Notes: generated by a model from the letters alone, not told the origin. A stretch of 64,000 nucleotides of DNA from JALHUB01 sp963719465 (GCA_963719465.1 OY970386.1:558001-622000), one strand, 5' to 3'; shown: positions 29,110-38,565, counted from the first letter of the stretch. Numbers and translations: made by a program.

Positions 29110-30611
29110 ACCTCGACTACTCGCTGCTGATCCCGGAGTACCTGCTGGCCGCCCTGGCCGCGGTCGTGATCGCCCTCGGCCTGTACGACACCCGACGCGC
29201 CCGCACCTACCTGCCCTACCTCTCCGCCGGCGGCCTAGTCGCCATCCTCATCGTCTCGTTGTTTTATGTTAACAAGGGGCCCCTCAGCTTCGGCGGCCTC
29301 GTCCAGGTCGACAACTACACCACCTTCTTCCGCGTGCTCTTCATCAGCATCACCGCCGTCGTCTGCCTGGCGTCCGCCCACTTCGTCCGCGCCAACCTGC
29401 GACACGCCGGCGAGTACTACGGCCTGCTCATCCTTTCAACCATCGGCGCCATCTACATGGCCGCCGCCCGCGACCTCATTGCCGCCTACGTCGCGCTGGA
29501 GCTGCTGAGCTTCAGCCTCTACGTCCTCGTCTCCTTCGCCAAGCTGGACGCCAAGTCGAACGAAGGCGGCATGAAGTACATGCTTCTCGGCGCCTTCTCG
29601 TCGGCGCTCTTCCTCTACGGCCTGAGCCTGATCTACGGCGTCGCCGGCTCGACTTCCTACGCCGAAATCAACTCAGCCCTGAGCGGCGGCGTCAGCAGCT
29701 TCGGCCCGGCGATGCTGATGGGCCTGGTGCTGGTAATCGCCGGCATCGGCTTCAAAGTCTCGGCCGTCCCCTTCCACATGTGGGCGCCCGACGCCTACGA
29801 AGGCGCGCCGCTGCCCATAACCGCCTACCTCTCGGCCGCGTCGAAGGCGGCGGGCCTGGCGCTCCTCCTGCGCCTCTTCACCGAGGCCTTCCTGCCCGTC
29901 CTCCACGACTGGCAGTGGATCATCGCGGCGCTGGCGGCGGCGAGCATGACGCTCGGCAACCTGGTTGCCATCCAGCAACACAACATCAAGCGACTTCTCG
30001 CCTACTCCAGCATCGGGCAGGCGGGCTTCATGCTCATGGGCATCGCCGCCCTCTCGCAGACGACTGCCAGCGCCCTCGTCCTGCACCTGACCGGCTACGT
30101 CATCACCAACCTGGCCGCCTTCGTCGTCATCATCGCCGTCTACAACGCGACGGCGAAAGACGAGATTGAGGACTTCCGCGGCTTGGCCGAGCGCGCGCCC
30201 TTCCTCGCCCTCTCCCTGACCATTGCCCTCTTCTCGCTGGCCGGCATGCCGCTCTTCGCCGGCTTCGCGACGAAGTTCCTGCTCTTCCAGGCGGTCGCCA
30301 AGGAAGGCTTCCTCTGGCTGGCGGCGCTGGCCGTCGTCAACAGCCTCATATCGCTCTACTACTACCTCCTGGTCATCCGCCAGATGTACGTCGGCGAAGC
30401 GGAGGACAAGCTGCGACTTCGCGTGCCGCTGGGCGTCAACGCCGTCATCCTGGCGTTGGTCGTCGGCATATTCGTCGTCGGCCTCTATCCGCAGCCGCTG
30501 TTCAAGGCGACCGACGGCGCCGTCCACGCCGTCTTCCCCCAGCCGACGGCGGCGGTCCACAACTCGCAGCCCGTGCCGCCTCCGCCGGGAATGACGGTCC
30601 AGTACCGCTAG
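29106..30611 (+). CDS. nuoN: NADH-quinone oxidoreductase subunit N
   Basis: 501-residue antiporter-like subunit completing nuoABCDHIJKLMN. ALELLSFSLYVLVSF carries the TM5 Glu; KVSAVPFHMWAPDAYEGAPLPITAYLSAASKAAG carries the Lys and the APDAYEG motif; LAYSSIGQAGFMLMG follows. ATG 29106 overlaps the nuoM stop. The operon stops here: nuoEFG, the NADH-oxidising module, is absent, and the next gene is the convergent glnA. Confidence 0.95.
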   Translation: MNLDYSLLIPEYLLAALAAVVIALGLYDTRRARTYLPYLSAGGLVAILIVSLFYVNKGPLSFGGLVQVDNYTTFFRVLFISITAVVCLASAHFVRANLRHAGEYYGLLILSTIGAIYMAAARDLIAAYVALELLSFSLYVLVSFAKLDAKSNEGGMKYMLLGAFSSALFLYGLSLIYGVAGSTSYAEINSALSGGVSSFGPAMLMGLVLVIAGIGFKVSAVPFHMWAPDAYEGAPLPITAYLSAASKAAGLALLLRLFTEAFLPVLHDWQWIIAALAAASMTLGNLVAIQQHNIKRLLAYSSIGQAGFMLMGIAALSQTTASALVLHLTGYVITNLAAFVVIIAVYNATAKDEIEDFRGLAERAPFLALSLTIALFSLAGMPLFAGFATKFLLFQAVAKEGFLWLAALAVVNSLISLYYYLLVIRQMYVGEAEDKLRLRVPLGVNAVILALVVGIFVVGLYPQPLFKATDGAVHAVFPQPTAAVHNSQPVPPPPGMTVQYR

Positions 30612-30640
30612 CTCCATCCGACTGGGCTCGACCAAATGGA

Positions 30641-30666
30641 AGGCCGGCAACCGAAGTCGCCGGCCT
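30641..30666. terminator. Stem-loop between convergent nuoN and glnA
   Basis: AGGCCGGC (30641-30648) and GCCGGCCT (30659-30666) form a perfect 8-bp stem with a 10-base loop. It sits between two convergent genes and could serve both, although there is no strong T tract. Confidence 0.55.
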
Positions 30667-30707
30667 CAATTCGTCATCCTTGCGGGCAAGAGGCCCGCAC
30701 GCGGACC

Positions 30708-32042
30708 CTAAAGGATCGGCAAATACCGGTCCAGCTCGTAGTTCGTGACCTGCATCCGGTAAGCGTCCCACTCCATCTTCTTGTTGGCGATGAGCGAGTC
30801 GAAGACGTGGTCGCCGAGGCAACGGCGCACCAGCTCGCTTCCTTCCGTCACCTCAATCGCCTCCTCCAGGCTGCCCGGCAGCACGCCGATACCGCGCGCC
30901 TCGCGCTCGGCTTCCGTCAGGTGGAAAACGTTCTCCTCCACCGGCTCTCCCAGCGCGTACTCCTTTTCGATCCCCTCCAGGCCCGCGGCCAGCATGACCG
31001 CGAACGCCAGGTAGGGGTTGCAAGCCGGGTCCGGCGACCGGTACTCGATTCGCGTGGCCATCTCCTTACCCGGCTTGTACTCCGGCACCCGCACCATGTC
31101 CGAGCGGTTGCGTCGCGCCCACGTGATGTAGCACGGCGCCTCATAGCCGGGCACCAGGCGCTTGTAGGAGTTCACCCACTGGTTCGTCACCAGCGTTATT
31201 TCCCGAGCGTGCTTCAGCAGCCCGGCTATGTAGCACTTCGCGAGCTTCGACAGGTGGTACTTGTCGCCCAGCTCGAAGAAGGCGTTGCTCTTCCCCTTGA
31301 ACAGCGATTGATGCACGTGCATCCCCGACCCGTTCTGCCCGGCGATCGGCTTCGGCATGAACGTTGCGTAGACGCCGTGAGCGAGCGCCACCTCCTTGAC
31401 CACCAGCCGGTAGGTCATCGCCGCGTCCGCCATCGAAAGCGCGTCCGTGTAGCGGAGGTCGATCTCGTGCTGGCTCGGCGCCACCTCGTGGTGAGAGTAC
31501 TCGACGCCAATGCCCATCGACTCCATGTAGAGAATCGTGTCGCGCCGAAGGTCCGTCGCCACATCCAGCGGCGTCAGGTCGAAGTAGCCGCCCTGGTCCA
31601 GCGGCTGCGGCGAGTCGACGCTCTTGAAATAGAAGTACTCCAGCTCCGGCCCGACGTAGTAAGTGAAGCCCATGTCCGCCGCCCGCTTCATGTTCCGCTT
31701 CAACACGTAGCGCGGATCGCCCTCGAACGCCGACCCGTCCGGCATCTGGACGTCGCAGAACATTCGCGCCGCGCCCTGCTCCCGCGGCCGCCAGGGAATC
31801 GGCGCGAACGTCGACGGGTCAGGCATCGCGATCATGTCGCTCTCGTCTATGCGGGCAAACCCCTCGATCGACGACCCGTCAAAGCCCATGCCTTCCTCCA
31901 GCGCCCCCTGGAGCTCCTCGACCGTGATCGTGAAGCTTTTGAGCGAACCAAGGATATCGGTGAACCAGAGGCGGATGAACTTGATGCCCTGCGCCTTGCA
32001 GGTCTGGAGGACGTAGTCCTTGTCTTTGCCGCTAGTGGCCAT
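30708..32042 (-). CDS. glnA: Glutamine synthetase type I (GSI-alpha-like)
   Basis: 444-residue glutamine synthetase, ATP-dependent ammonia assimilation into glutamine. Metal/substrate motifs GPELEYFYF, GQNGSGMHVHQSLFK and the ATP-site RIEYRSPDPACNPYLA are present. Length and sequence fit the short GSI-alpha class: the adenylylation Tyr is replaced (ENVFHL), and Arg64 in EGFARIDES corresponds to the Arg that mediates glutamine feedback inhibition in this class. ATG 32042 follows GGAAGGAG. It is 58 bases downstream of amt with no promoter evident between, so it is likely cotranscribed. Confidence 0.95.
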   Translation of the reverse strand: MATSGKDKDYVLQTCKAQGIKFIRLWFTDILGSLKSFTITVEELQGALEEGMGFDGSSIEGFARIDESDMIAMPDPSTFAPIPWRPREQGAARMFCDVQMPDGSAFEGDPRYVLKRNMKRAADMGFTYYVGPELEYFYFKSVDSPQPLDQGGYFDLTPLDVATDLRRDTILYMESMGIGVEYSHHEVAPSQHEIDLRYTDALSMADAAMTYRLVVKEVALAHGVYATFMPKPIAGQNGSGMHVHQSLFKGKSNAFFELGDKYHLSKLAKCYIAGLLKHAREITLVTNQWVNSYKRLVPGYEAPCYITWARRNRSDMVRVPEYKPGKEMATRIEYRSPDPACNPYLAFAVMLAAGLEGIEKEYALGEPVEENVFHLTEAEREARGIGVLPGSLEEAIEVTEGSELVRRCLGDHVFDSLIANKKMEWDAYRMQVTNYELDRYLPIL

Positions 32043-32100
32043 GCTTTTCTCCTTCCGATAAGATCTTCTTGGCTAAGGCGTCGCCGCGCGACGCTCGTCA

Positions 32101-33423
32101 TTAACCGGCGGGCCGGTTGACTTCGGGTTTGGCAGCTCCGGACGACCCCGGAACCGTAAGGTCCGCCATCTGCACGACGCTCAGACCCTGGTACGCGTAG
32201 GCGCGCTCTCCGTGCTGCGACAGGTCGAGGCCCACCTTCTCCTCTTCCTCGGAGACCCTCAGCCCGAACACCAGGTCGAGGACGTACAGGATTGCGAGCG
32301 TTGCGATGAGAGAATAGCCTAGCGTGACCGCGACGGCAAGCGCCTGCGCGCCGAACAGCCCCGCGCCGCCGTGGATCAGCCCGTTCGCGCCCGCCGCGTT
32401 CACCGCCACCGTCGCGAAAAGGCCCGTCGCCAGCATGCCCCAGGCCCCGCCAACGCCGTGCACCCCGACAACGTCCAGCGAGTCGTCCAGGTGCAGCAAA
32501 TGGCGCCCCTGCACCGCCAGATAACACAGCAGCCCAGCGCCGAAGCCAATGACGATCGCGGGCCCGACGTCGACGAAGCCGCAGGCCGGCGTTATCGCCG
32601 CCAGACCGGCCACCGCGCCCGCTCCCGCGCCCAGCACGCTCGCCTTCTTCGTCTGCCACCAGCCCAGCAGCAGCCAGGTCAGCGCACCAGCCGCCGCCGA
32701 AACCTGGGTCACGACGAGAGCATTGACCGCCAGCCCGTTTGCCCCCAGAGCGCTCCCAGCATTGAAGCCAAACCAGCCGAACCAGAGCAGTCCCACGCCC
32801 AGCATCATCATCGACACGTCGTGCGGCTCCAGCGCCTCCTTGCCGAACTCCAGCCGCCGACCGTACATTATCGCGGCAACAAGCGCAGCGACTCCGGCGT
32901 TCACATGCACAACCGACCCACCCGCAAAGTCCAGCGCCCCAAAGTCCCGCAGCCAGCCGCCGCTCCCCCAGACCCAGTGCGCTATCGGCGCGTACACCAG
33001 CAACGACCAGGCCACCATGAACAAAAGGAACGTCCCGAACTTCGCCCTTTCGGCGAAGGCGCCCGTAATCAGCGCGGGCGTAATCACCGCGAACATCATC
33101 TGGAAGGCCATGAACGCTTCGTGCGGAATCGTCGACCCGTAGGCGGGGTTGGGCGTCTGGCCGACGTGTCGCAGAAACGACCAGTCGAAACCGCCGATGA
33201 TCCCCCAGTGGTCCGGCCCAAACGCCAAACTGTAGCCGACGGTCACCCACAGCAGGCTGACGAGCGCTATCACGACGAAGCTGTGCATGATCGTGCCGAG
33301 AACGTTCTTCTCGCGCACCAGCCCGCCGTAGAAGAATGCCAGCCCCGGCGTCATCAGCATGACAAGGGCTGCCGATATCAGTACCCACGCGGTATCGCCG
33401 GCGTTGATCGCGTTTGCGGGCAT
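32101..33423 (-). CDS. amt: Ammonium transporter, copy 1
   Basis: 440-residue Amt/MEP/Rh channel for NH4+/NH3 uptake with eleven predicted helices. Signature elements: GLAFFYGGLVREKN, DFAGGSVVHVNAGVAALVAA (family signature, twin-His region with VHGVGG later), WFGWFGFNAGSAL. The C-terminal tail (RVSEEEEKVGLDLSQHGERAY) keeps the region that normally contacts PII proteins. ATG 33423 has GGAGGTGGAGG upstream. It is a close paralogue of the next gene upstream; no PII gene (glnK) is nearby. Its promoter carries 11-bp-spaced GTAAC boxes. Confidence 0.95.
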   Translation of the reverse strand: MPANAINAGDTAWVLISAALVMLMTPGLAFFYGGLVREKNVLGTIMHSFVVIALVSLLWVTVGYSLAFGPDHWGIIGGFDWSFLRHVGQTPNPAYGSTIPHEAFMAFQMMFAVITPALITGAFAERAKFGTFLLFMVAWSLLVYAPIAHWVWGSGGWLRDFGALDFAGGSVVHVNAGVAALVAAIMYGRRLEFGKEALEPHDVSMMMLGVGLLWFGWFGFNAGSALGANGLAVNALVVTQVSAAAGALTWLLLGWWQTKKASVLGAGAGAVAGLAAITPACGFVDVGPAIVIGFGAGLLCYLAVQGRHLLHLDDSLDVVGVHGVGGAWGMLATGLFATVAVNAAGANGLIHGGAGLFGAQALAVAVTLGYSLIATLAILYVLDLVFGLRVSEEEEKVGLDLSQHGERAYAYQGLSVVQMADLTVPGSSGAAKPEVNRPAG

Positions 33424-33460
33424 AGACCTCCACCTCCTGAGTGAGCGAATCCCTGTTCGG

Positions 33461-33514
33461 AGTGTAGAGGCCGTTTGTTACGATCATGTTACAACCAGAT
33501 GACGATGAAGTTAC
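33461..33514 (-). promoter_or_regulatory. amt copy 1 promoter with four 11-bp-spaced regulator boxes
   Basis: Read on the minus strand: GTAAC, six bases, GTCAT, six bases, GTAAC, six bases, GTAAC, ten bases, then -10 TACACT (33466-33461). The boxes lie at 33510-33514, 33499-33503, 33488-33492 and 33477-33481. There is no -35 consensus; the boxes occupy its place, as in promoters activated by OmpR/PhoB-type proteins. The unit resembles the actinobacterial GlnR box. The same layout occurs at amt copy 2 and kdp. Confidence 0.65.
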
Positions 33515-33624
33515 GAGGGCGAAAGTAGGCACACTAACCCTTCCGCCGCGGATCATGCCGCTGCAGCTTCCCTGCGACGCCGCTCAGCTTCGAAAAGCGC
33601 CGCTATTCCCTGGGCGCAGTCGCC

Positions 33625-35004
33625 CTAGAGACGAGGCTTGCCGCTGGCCTCCGTGCCCAGCGTCTTGCCCGCGCCCATCGCGGGCACGCGTCCGTTCCTG
33701 CTGCCGCCGCCTGAGCGCGGAACCGTCACGTCTGCCATCTGTGCGACGCTTAGACCCTGAACGCTCAGAGCCTGGTAAACGTAGGCCCGCTCGCCGTGCT
33801 GCGACAGGTCAAGACCCATCTCCTCCTCTTCCTCCGAGACCCTCAGTCCGAAGAGGAGGTCGATTACCTTCAGGATTACGAACGTGCCCACGAGCGAGTA
33901 GGCGAGCGTCACGCCCACGGCCACTGCCTGGGCGCCCAACTGCCCGGGGTTCCCATGAATAAGGCCGTTCGCGCCCGCCGCGTTGACGGCAGCCGAAGCG
34001 AAGATCCCGGTTGCAAGCGCCCCCCAGATGCCGCCAACGCCGTGTACACCAACCACGTCCAGCGTGTCATCGAGGTGCAGCAGGTGGCGGGCCTGCACGG
34101 CAAAGTAGCAAAACGTGCCGGCGCCGATTCCGATAGCAATTGCCGGGCCGACGTCGACGAAGCCGGACGCCGGCGTGATCGCCACCAGACCGGCCACCGC
34201 TCCCGCGCCTGCGCCGACGACGCTCGCCTTCTTCGTCTGCCACCACCCGAGGATGAGCCAGGTGAACGCACCGGTCGCAGCAGCAACGTGCGTCACGACC
34301 AGGGCATTGACCGCCACGCCGTTGGCCGCCAGGGCGCTGCCAGCGTTGAAGCCGAACCAGCCGAACCAGAGAAGCGCCACGCCCAGGATCATCATCGAAA
34401 CGTCATGCGGCTCCAGCGCCTCCTTGCCGAACTCGCGGCGACGGCCGTACATGATCGCGGCGACCAGCGCAGCGATGCCGGCGTTGATGTGCACGACGGT
34501 CCCGCCGGCGAAGTCCAGCGTCCCCAGGCTTCGCAGCCAGCCGCCCGGCGCCCAGACCCAGTGCGCAATCGGCGCGTAGACCAGCAGCGACCAGGCGGCC
34601 ATAAAGAGCAAGAACGTGCTGAACTTGGCCCGCTCGGCGAAGGCGCCGGTGATGAGGGCAGGCGTGATTATCGCGAACATCATCTGGAACGCCATGAACG
34701 CCTCGTGCGGGACAGTCGATGAATAGTCGGGGTTCGGCGTCTGTCCGACGTGCCGCAGGAAAGTCCAGTCGAAGCCGCCGATAAGTCCCCAGTGGTCCGG
34801 CCCGAACGCCAGGCTGTACCCGACGACGACCCACAGGATGCTGACGATCGAGATTACGACGAAGCTGTGCATGATCGTCCCGAGAACGTTCTTGTCGCGC
34901 ACCAGCCCGCCGTAGAAGAAGGCGAGGCCCGGCGTCATCAGCATGACGAGCGCCGCTGAGATGAGTACCCAGGCGGTATCTCCGGGATTGATTGCGGTTG
35001 GCAT
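33625..35004 (-). CDS. amt: Ammonium transporter, copy 2
   Basis: 459-residue Amt-family ammonium channel, strongly similar to its downstream neighbour over the whole membrane domain (GLAFFYGGLVRDKN, DFAGGTVVHINAGIAALVAA, VHGVGGIWG). It differs in a C-terminal tail longer by about 20 residues (SRNGRVPAMGAGKTLGTEASG). ATG 35004 follows GAGGAGGG. It lies 85 bases downstream of the orphan OmpR-type regulator gene and has its own promoter of the same type as copy 1, which suggests that the pair arose by a duplication including the promoter. Confidence 0.95.
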   Translation of the reverse strand: MPTAINPGDTAWVLISAALVMLMTPGLAFFYGGLVRDKNVLGTIMHSFVVISIVSILWVVVGYSLAFGPDHWGLIGGFDWTFLRHVGQTPNPDYSSTVPHEAFMAFQMMFAIITPALITGAFAERAKFSTFLLFMAAWSLLVYAPIAHWVWAPGGWLRSLGTLDFAGGTVVHINAGIAALVAAIMYGRRREFGKEALEPHDVSMMILGVALLWFGWFGFNAGSALAANGVAVNALVVTHVAAATGAFTWLILGWWQTKKASVVGAGAGAVAGLVAITPASGFVDVGPAIAIGIGAGTFCYFAVQARHLLHLDDTLDVVGVHGVGGIWGALATGIFASAAVNAAGANGLIHGNPGQLGAQAVAVGVTLAYSLVGTFVILKVIDLLFGLRVSEEEEEMGLDLSQHGERAYVYQALSVQGLSVAQMADVTVPRSGGGSRNGRVPAMGAGKTLGTEASGKPRL

Positions 35005-35039
35005 GGTCGCCCTCCTCTCAGCGGTATCTCTATACCCTG

Positions 35040-35093
35040 AGTCTAAAGGGCGAATGTTGCAGCCATATTACGACGCGATGAATTTGCGATTAC
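35040..35093 (-). promoter_or_regulatory. amt copy 2 promoter with four 11-bp-spaced regulator boxes
   Basis: Read on the minus strand: GTAAT, six bases, TTCAT, six bases, GTAAT, six bases, GCAAC, ten bases, then -10 TAGACT (35045-35040). Boxes are at 35089-35093, 35078-35082, 35067-35071 and 35056-35060. The most upstream box overlaps the stop codon of the regulator gene. Spacing is identical to the amt copy 1 promoter although the spacer sequences differ. Confidence 0.65.
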
Positions 35094-35761
35094 GATGAGG
35101 AGTCAGGCGAGCGGCAGAAGCGATAGCCAACGTTGCGCACCGTCTCGATGAACGTGTGGCCGCTGGCCTCGATCTTGCTCCGCAGCCGCCGGATGTGGAC
35201 GTCGACGGTGCGCGCGCCGCCGAAGTAGTCATAACCCCAGACTCTGTCCAGCAGCGCCTCGCGCGTGTAGACGCGGTCCGGGTTCGTCGCCAGAAAGCGC
35301 AGCAGCTCGTACTCCTTGAACGTCAGCTCCACGAGCACGCCGTCGACGAAGACGCGATAGCCCGCCAGGTCGATCGAAAGCGCCCCCTGCCGCAGCACCT
35401 CCGGCGAATCGATCAGCCCACGACTGTCCAGTAACCGTCGCAGCCGCAGCGACAGCTCGTTCGGCCGCAGCGGCAAAACCGCGAACTCGTCGATGCGCGG
35501 ATCGAGAGGGCGCGCGCCAACCACATGCTCTGGGATCAGCCCCAGCAGCGGCGTCTTTTCCCAGCCGTCCGCCGCTCCCGCCAGTTCGTCCACCCCGCCG
35601 CCGTCCGAAAGGTCCACGACCACCGCCGCCGGCGCGGACAGGCCCAGAGCCTGGACGGCGTCCTCTCGCCGGTGCACCGTCACCTGGTAGCCGGCGTCCG
35701 CCAGCTCTCGCGCCAACTCGCGCACAGCTTCGCCCTCGCCGACCACAAGTATTGCCTGCAT
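35090..35761 (-). CDS. Orphan OmpR-family regulator with degenerate receiver (GlnR-like)
   Basis: 223-residue protein: receiver-like domain (1-115) and winged-helix DNA-binding domain (about 125-218; LTFKEYELLRFLATNPDRVYT, ARTVDVHIRRLRSKIE, NVGYRF). In the receiver, Asp50 is retained (VVVDLSD), but the usual acidic pair after the first strand is changed (VVGEGE) and the conserved Lys is Arg (PLRPNE), so classical phosphorylation is doubtful. No histidine kinase is adjacent. Atypical receiver, retained Asp50 and linkage to amt, amt and glnA all resemble actinobacterial GlnR; this assignment is an inference. ATG 35761; the 3' end overlaps the amt operator. Confidence 0.8.
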   Translation of the reverse strand: MQAILVVGEGEAVRELARELADAGYQVTVHRREDAVQALGLSAPAAVVVDLSDGGGVDELAGAADGWEKTPLLGLIPEHVVGARPLDPRIDEFAVLPLRPNELSLRLRRLLDSRGLIDSPEVLRQGALSIDLAGYRVFVDGVLVELTFKEYELLRFLATNPDRVYTREALLDRVWGYDYFGGARTVDVHIRRLRSKIEASGHTFIETVRNVGYRFCRSPDSSS

Positions 35762-35892
35762 CAGACCGTCCTGGAGAATTCTCGGAACTGCCTAACATTA
35801 CCGCAACAGCGCCGATAGTTCGAGCCCCCGCCCCCGACCCCCTAGTAGCTGCGTCTTCAACGCATTGAAGTCCGATTATCAACAACCGTCTT

Positions 35893-35925
35893 TCTGCGCT
35901 CGGGGTGGCCTCGCTTCGCTCGGCC
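35893..35925. repeat. Intergenic repeat, copy A
   Basis: 33 bases matching 36024-36056 at about 30 positions; common core CGGGGT then GCCTCGCTTCGCTCGGCC. It shares the beginning TCGGGGT with the repeats at 1103-1149. Confidence 0.6.
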
Positions 35926-36023
35926 CTCCCCCAGCGACGCACCTCTCCTGCGCCCAACGTGCCACCCGCAAGCCCTGCAGCAACGCCTTCGACGCAACGG
36001 CGTCCCATGACCTCGAGAGGTTC

Positions 36024-36056
36024 TTCTGCCATCGGGGTCGCCTCGCTTCGCTCGGC
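36024..36056. repeat. Intergenic repeat, copy B
   Basis: Direct repeat of 35893-35925, offset 131 bases; both copies lie in the non-coding divergent region before padR, and similarity to flanking sequence ends outside these limits. Confidence 0.6.
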
Positions 36057-36104
36057 CTTCGGCCTTCCCCGAAAAACATCGTGAAAAAAGCAGCGTTGGG
36101 GGGC

Positions 36105-36160
36105 TTGACAAACGAAAGAAATGGCGATACTATCGTGATACATCGTTTTATATCGCGATA
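36105..36160 (+). promoter_or_regulatory. padR promoter with two palindromic operators
   Basis: TTGACA (36105-36110), 17-bp spacer, TACTAT (36128-36133). Overlapping the -10 and start point is TATCGTGATA (36131-36140), and 20 bases on the perfect palindrome TATCGCGATA (36151-36160), just before the AAAGGAG ribosome site. The position suggests autorepression by PadR blocking polymerase. Confidence 0.7.
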
Positions 36161-36176
36161 CAAAGGAGACACGACC

Positions 36177-36689
36177 ATGCAACGACACGGCTGGTTTGAC
36201 CACGAGAGAATGCACGGCCGCCTCTTCGAGAGAGGCGACCTCAAGTACGTCATCCTCCAGCTCCTCAGCGAGCGCCCGGCTCACGGCTACGAAGTCATAA
36301 AGGCTTTGGAAGAGCGCTTCGGCGGCTACACCCCGAGCGCCGGCGCCGTCTACCCCACCCTCCAGATGCTCGAAGACATGAGCTACGTCACCCCCACTCC
36401 CCAGGACGGCAAGCGCGTCTACACCATCACCGACGAAGGCAAAGCCTTCCTCGAGCAGCAGAAGGAGGTCGTCGACGGCATCCGGGAGCGCACGAGCTCC
36501 TGGTGGAACCCGAATCTTCGCAACGAGCTGCACGAGATGAAGCACGACATCCACGACCTCATGGGCGCCATGCGACGGGGCAGGCCATTCTTCAGCGACC
36601 CGGAGACCGTCAAGCGCCTCCGCGCCGTCATCGAAAAAGCCCGCAACGAGATCGAGACCATCATCCGCGGCCAGGAAGCCAGCCAGTAG
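36177..36689 (+). CDS. PadR-family transcriptional regulator
   Basis: 170-residue regulator: winged-helix domain (about 18-100; YVILQLLSERPAHGYEVIKALEERFGG and PSAGAVYPTLQMLEDMSYV) and a C-terminal helical dimerisation part of the PadR-s2/Vinculin-like type. Such proteins repress multidrug exporters and respond to hydrophobic ligands. Start ATG 36177 is chosen for the AAAGGAG at 36162-36168; the frame extends upstream only through non-coding repeats. It precedes a DrrAB-like exporter, its probable target, whose own -10 lies in the 45-base gap. Confidence 0.92.
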   Translation: MQRHGWFDHERMHGRLFERGDLKYVILQLLSERPAHGYEVIKALEERFGGYTPSAGAVYPTLQMLEDMSYVTPTPQDGKRVYTITDEGKAFLEQQKEVVDGIRERTSSWWNPNLRNELHEMKHDIHDLMGAMRRGRPFFSDPETVKRLRAVIEKARNEIETIIRGQEASQ

Positions 36690-36720
36690 CCACGGCTTTC
36701 GGCGTAGGTTGAGAACGGAT

Positions 36721-36726
36721 TATAAT
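36721..36726 (+). promoter_or_regulatory. -10 of the ABC exporter operon (leaderless)
   Basis: Perfect TATAAT eight bases before ATG 36735, without a Shine-Dalgarno. Expected transcription start is at or just before the start codon. No -35 is visible. Confidence 0.55.
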
Positions 36727-36734
36727 AGAATTCG

Positions 36735-37715
<981 letters not shown>

Positions 37716-37716
37716 A

Positions 37717-38565
37717 ATGGCAACTTACGCGCCAACCATGAACGGCCAGCCGGAGCGATACGCCGGCCTGGAGGCGAACCTCCGCGGCGTCTACATCATC
37801 TGGTACCGCAACGTCCTCCGCTACTCGCGCGACCGCGCGCGGATCGTCGCTTCCCTGGGGCAGCCGCTGCTCTTCCTCATAGTCTTCGGCGCCGGCCTCA
37901 GCGCGTCGCTGGGAGCCGGACTGACGCAGCAGCTAGGCAACGTCTCCTACGTTCGCTTCCTCTACCCCGGCATCATTTCGATGGCCGTCCTGTTCACCTC
38001 CATCTTCAGCGCCATGTCCATCGTCTGGGACCGCGAGTTCGGCTTCCTGCGCGAGCTGCTCGTCGCGCCCGTTAGCCGCGCCGCCGTCGTCCTGGGTAAA
38101 GCGCTGGGCGGCAGCACAATCGCCATGGCCCAGGGCGCCATCCTCATCGTCCTGGCGCCGGCCATCGGCGTTCACCTTAGCCCACTGCTCATCGCCGAGC
38201 TCCTGCCGCTGATGTTCCTCATCGCCTTCGCCATCACCTCCGTCGGCATCCTCGTCGCATCGCGGCTCCAGACGATGGAATCCTTCCAGATGATCATGAA
38301 CTTCCTCGTCATGCCGATGTTCTTCCTGAGCGGCGCCTTCTTCCCGCTGCGACAGCTCCCCCGCTGGATGGCGGTCGTGACGCGCCTCGACCCCGCGGCC
38401 TATGGCGTCGACCCGCTGCGACGCCTGCTGCTCGGCTCGACGCTCGCGCCGGGGATCCAGATCGGCAATTATCACCTGGGGACGTGGGAAGACATCGGCA
38501 TCCTGGTCGTCTTCGCCGCCGTCATGCTGCTCCTCGCCATGCGCTCCTTCGAATCGACCGAATAG
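37717..38565 (+). CDS. ABC-2 type permease, DrrB-like
   Basis: 282-residue membrane protein with six predicted helices, ABC-2 family. IIWYRNVLRYSRDRARIVASLGQPLLFLIVFGAGL (N-terminal), REFGFLRELLVAPVSRAAVVLGKALGG (coupling helix block) and MPMFFLSGAFFPLRQLPRWM match the DrrB pattern. ATG 37717 starts two bases after the ATPase stop, with GGAGAGGAGG upstream. PadR, ATPase and permease together make a standard regulated export unit. Confidence 0.92.
   Translation: MATYAPTMNGQPERYAGLEANLRGVYIIWYRNVLRYSRDRARIVASLGQPLLFLIVFGAGLSASLGAGLTQQLGNVSYVRFLYPGIISMAVLFTSIFSAMSIVWDREFGFLRELLVAPVSRAAVVLGKALGGSTIAMAQGAILIVLAPAIGVHLSPLLIAELLPLMFLIAFAITSVGILVASRLQTMESFQMIMNFLVMPMFFLSGAFFPLRQLPRWMAVVTRLDPAAYGVDPLRRLLLGSTLAPGIQIGNYHLGTWEDIGILVVFAAVMLLLAMRSFESTE

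Larger units (their letters stand above)
35762..36176. other. Divergent intergenic region with two repeat copies and the padR promoter
   Basis: 415 bases without a credible gene between the divergent regulator and padR genes. Two near-identical segments (35893-35925, 36024-36056) occupy the middle. The right end becomes AT-richer and holds the promoter and palindromes of padR. No clear promoter of the orphan regulator was found on the minus strand. Confidence 0.6.

Noticed and set aside
35797..35807. ATTAC/GCAAC words upstream of the orphan regulator as an autoregulatory box
   Set aside because: No second copy at 11-bp spacing and no -10 at the required distance.
36717..36734. TTGAGA at 36709-36714 as the -35 for the DrrA-like gene
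   Set aside because: Only six bases from the TATAAT; spacing is incompatible with a sigma-70 promoter.
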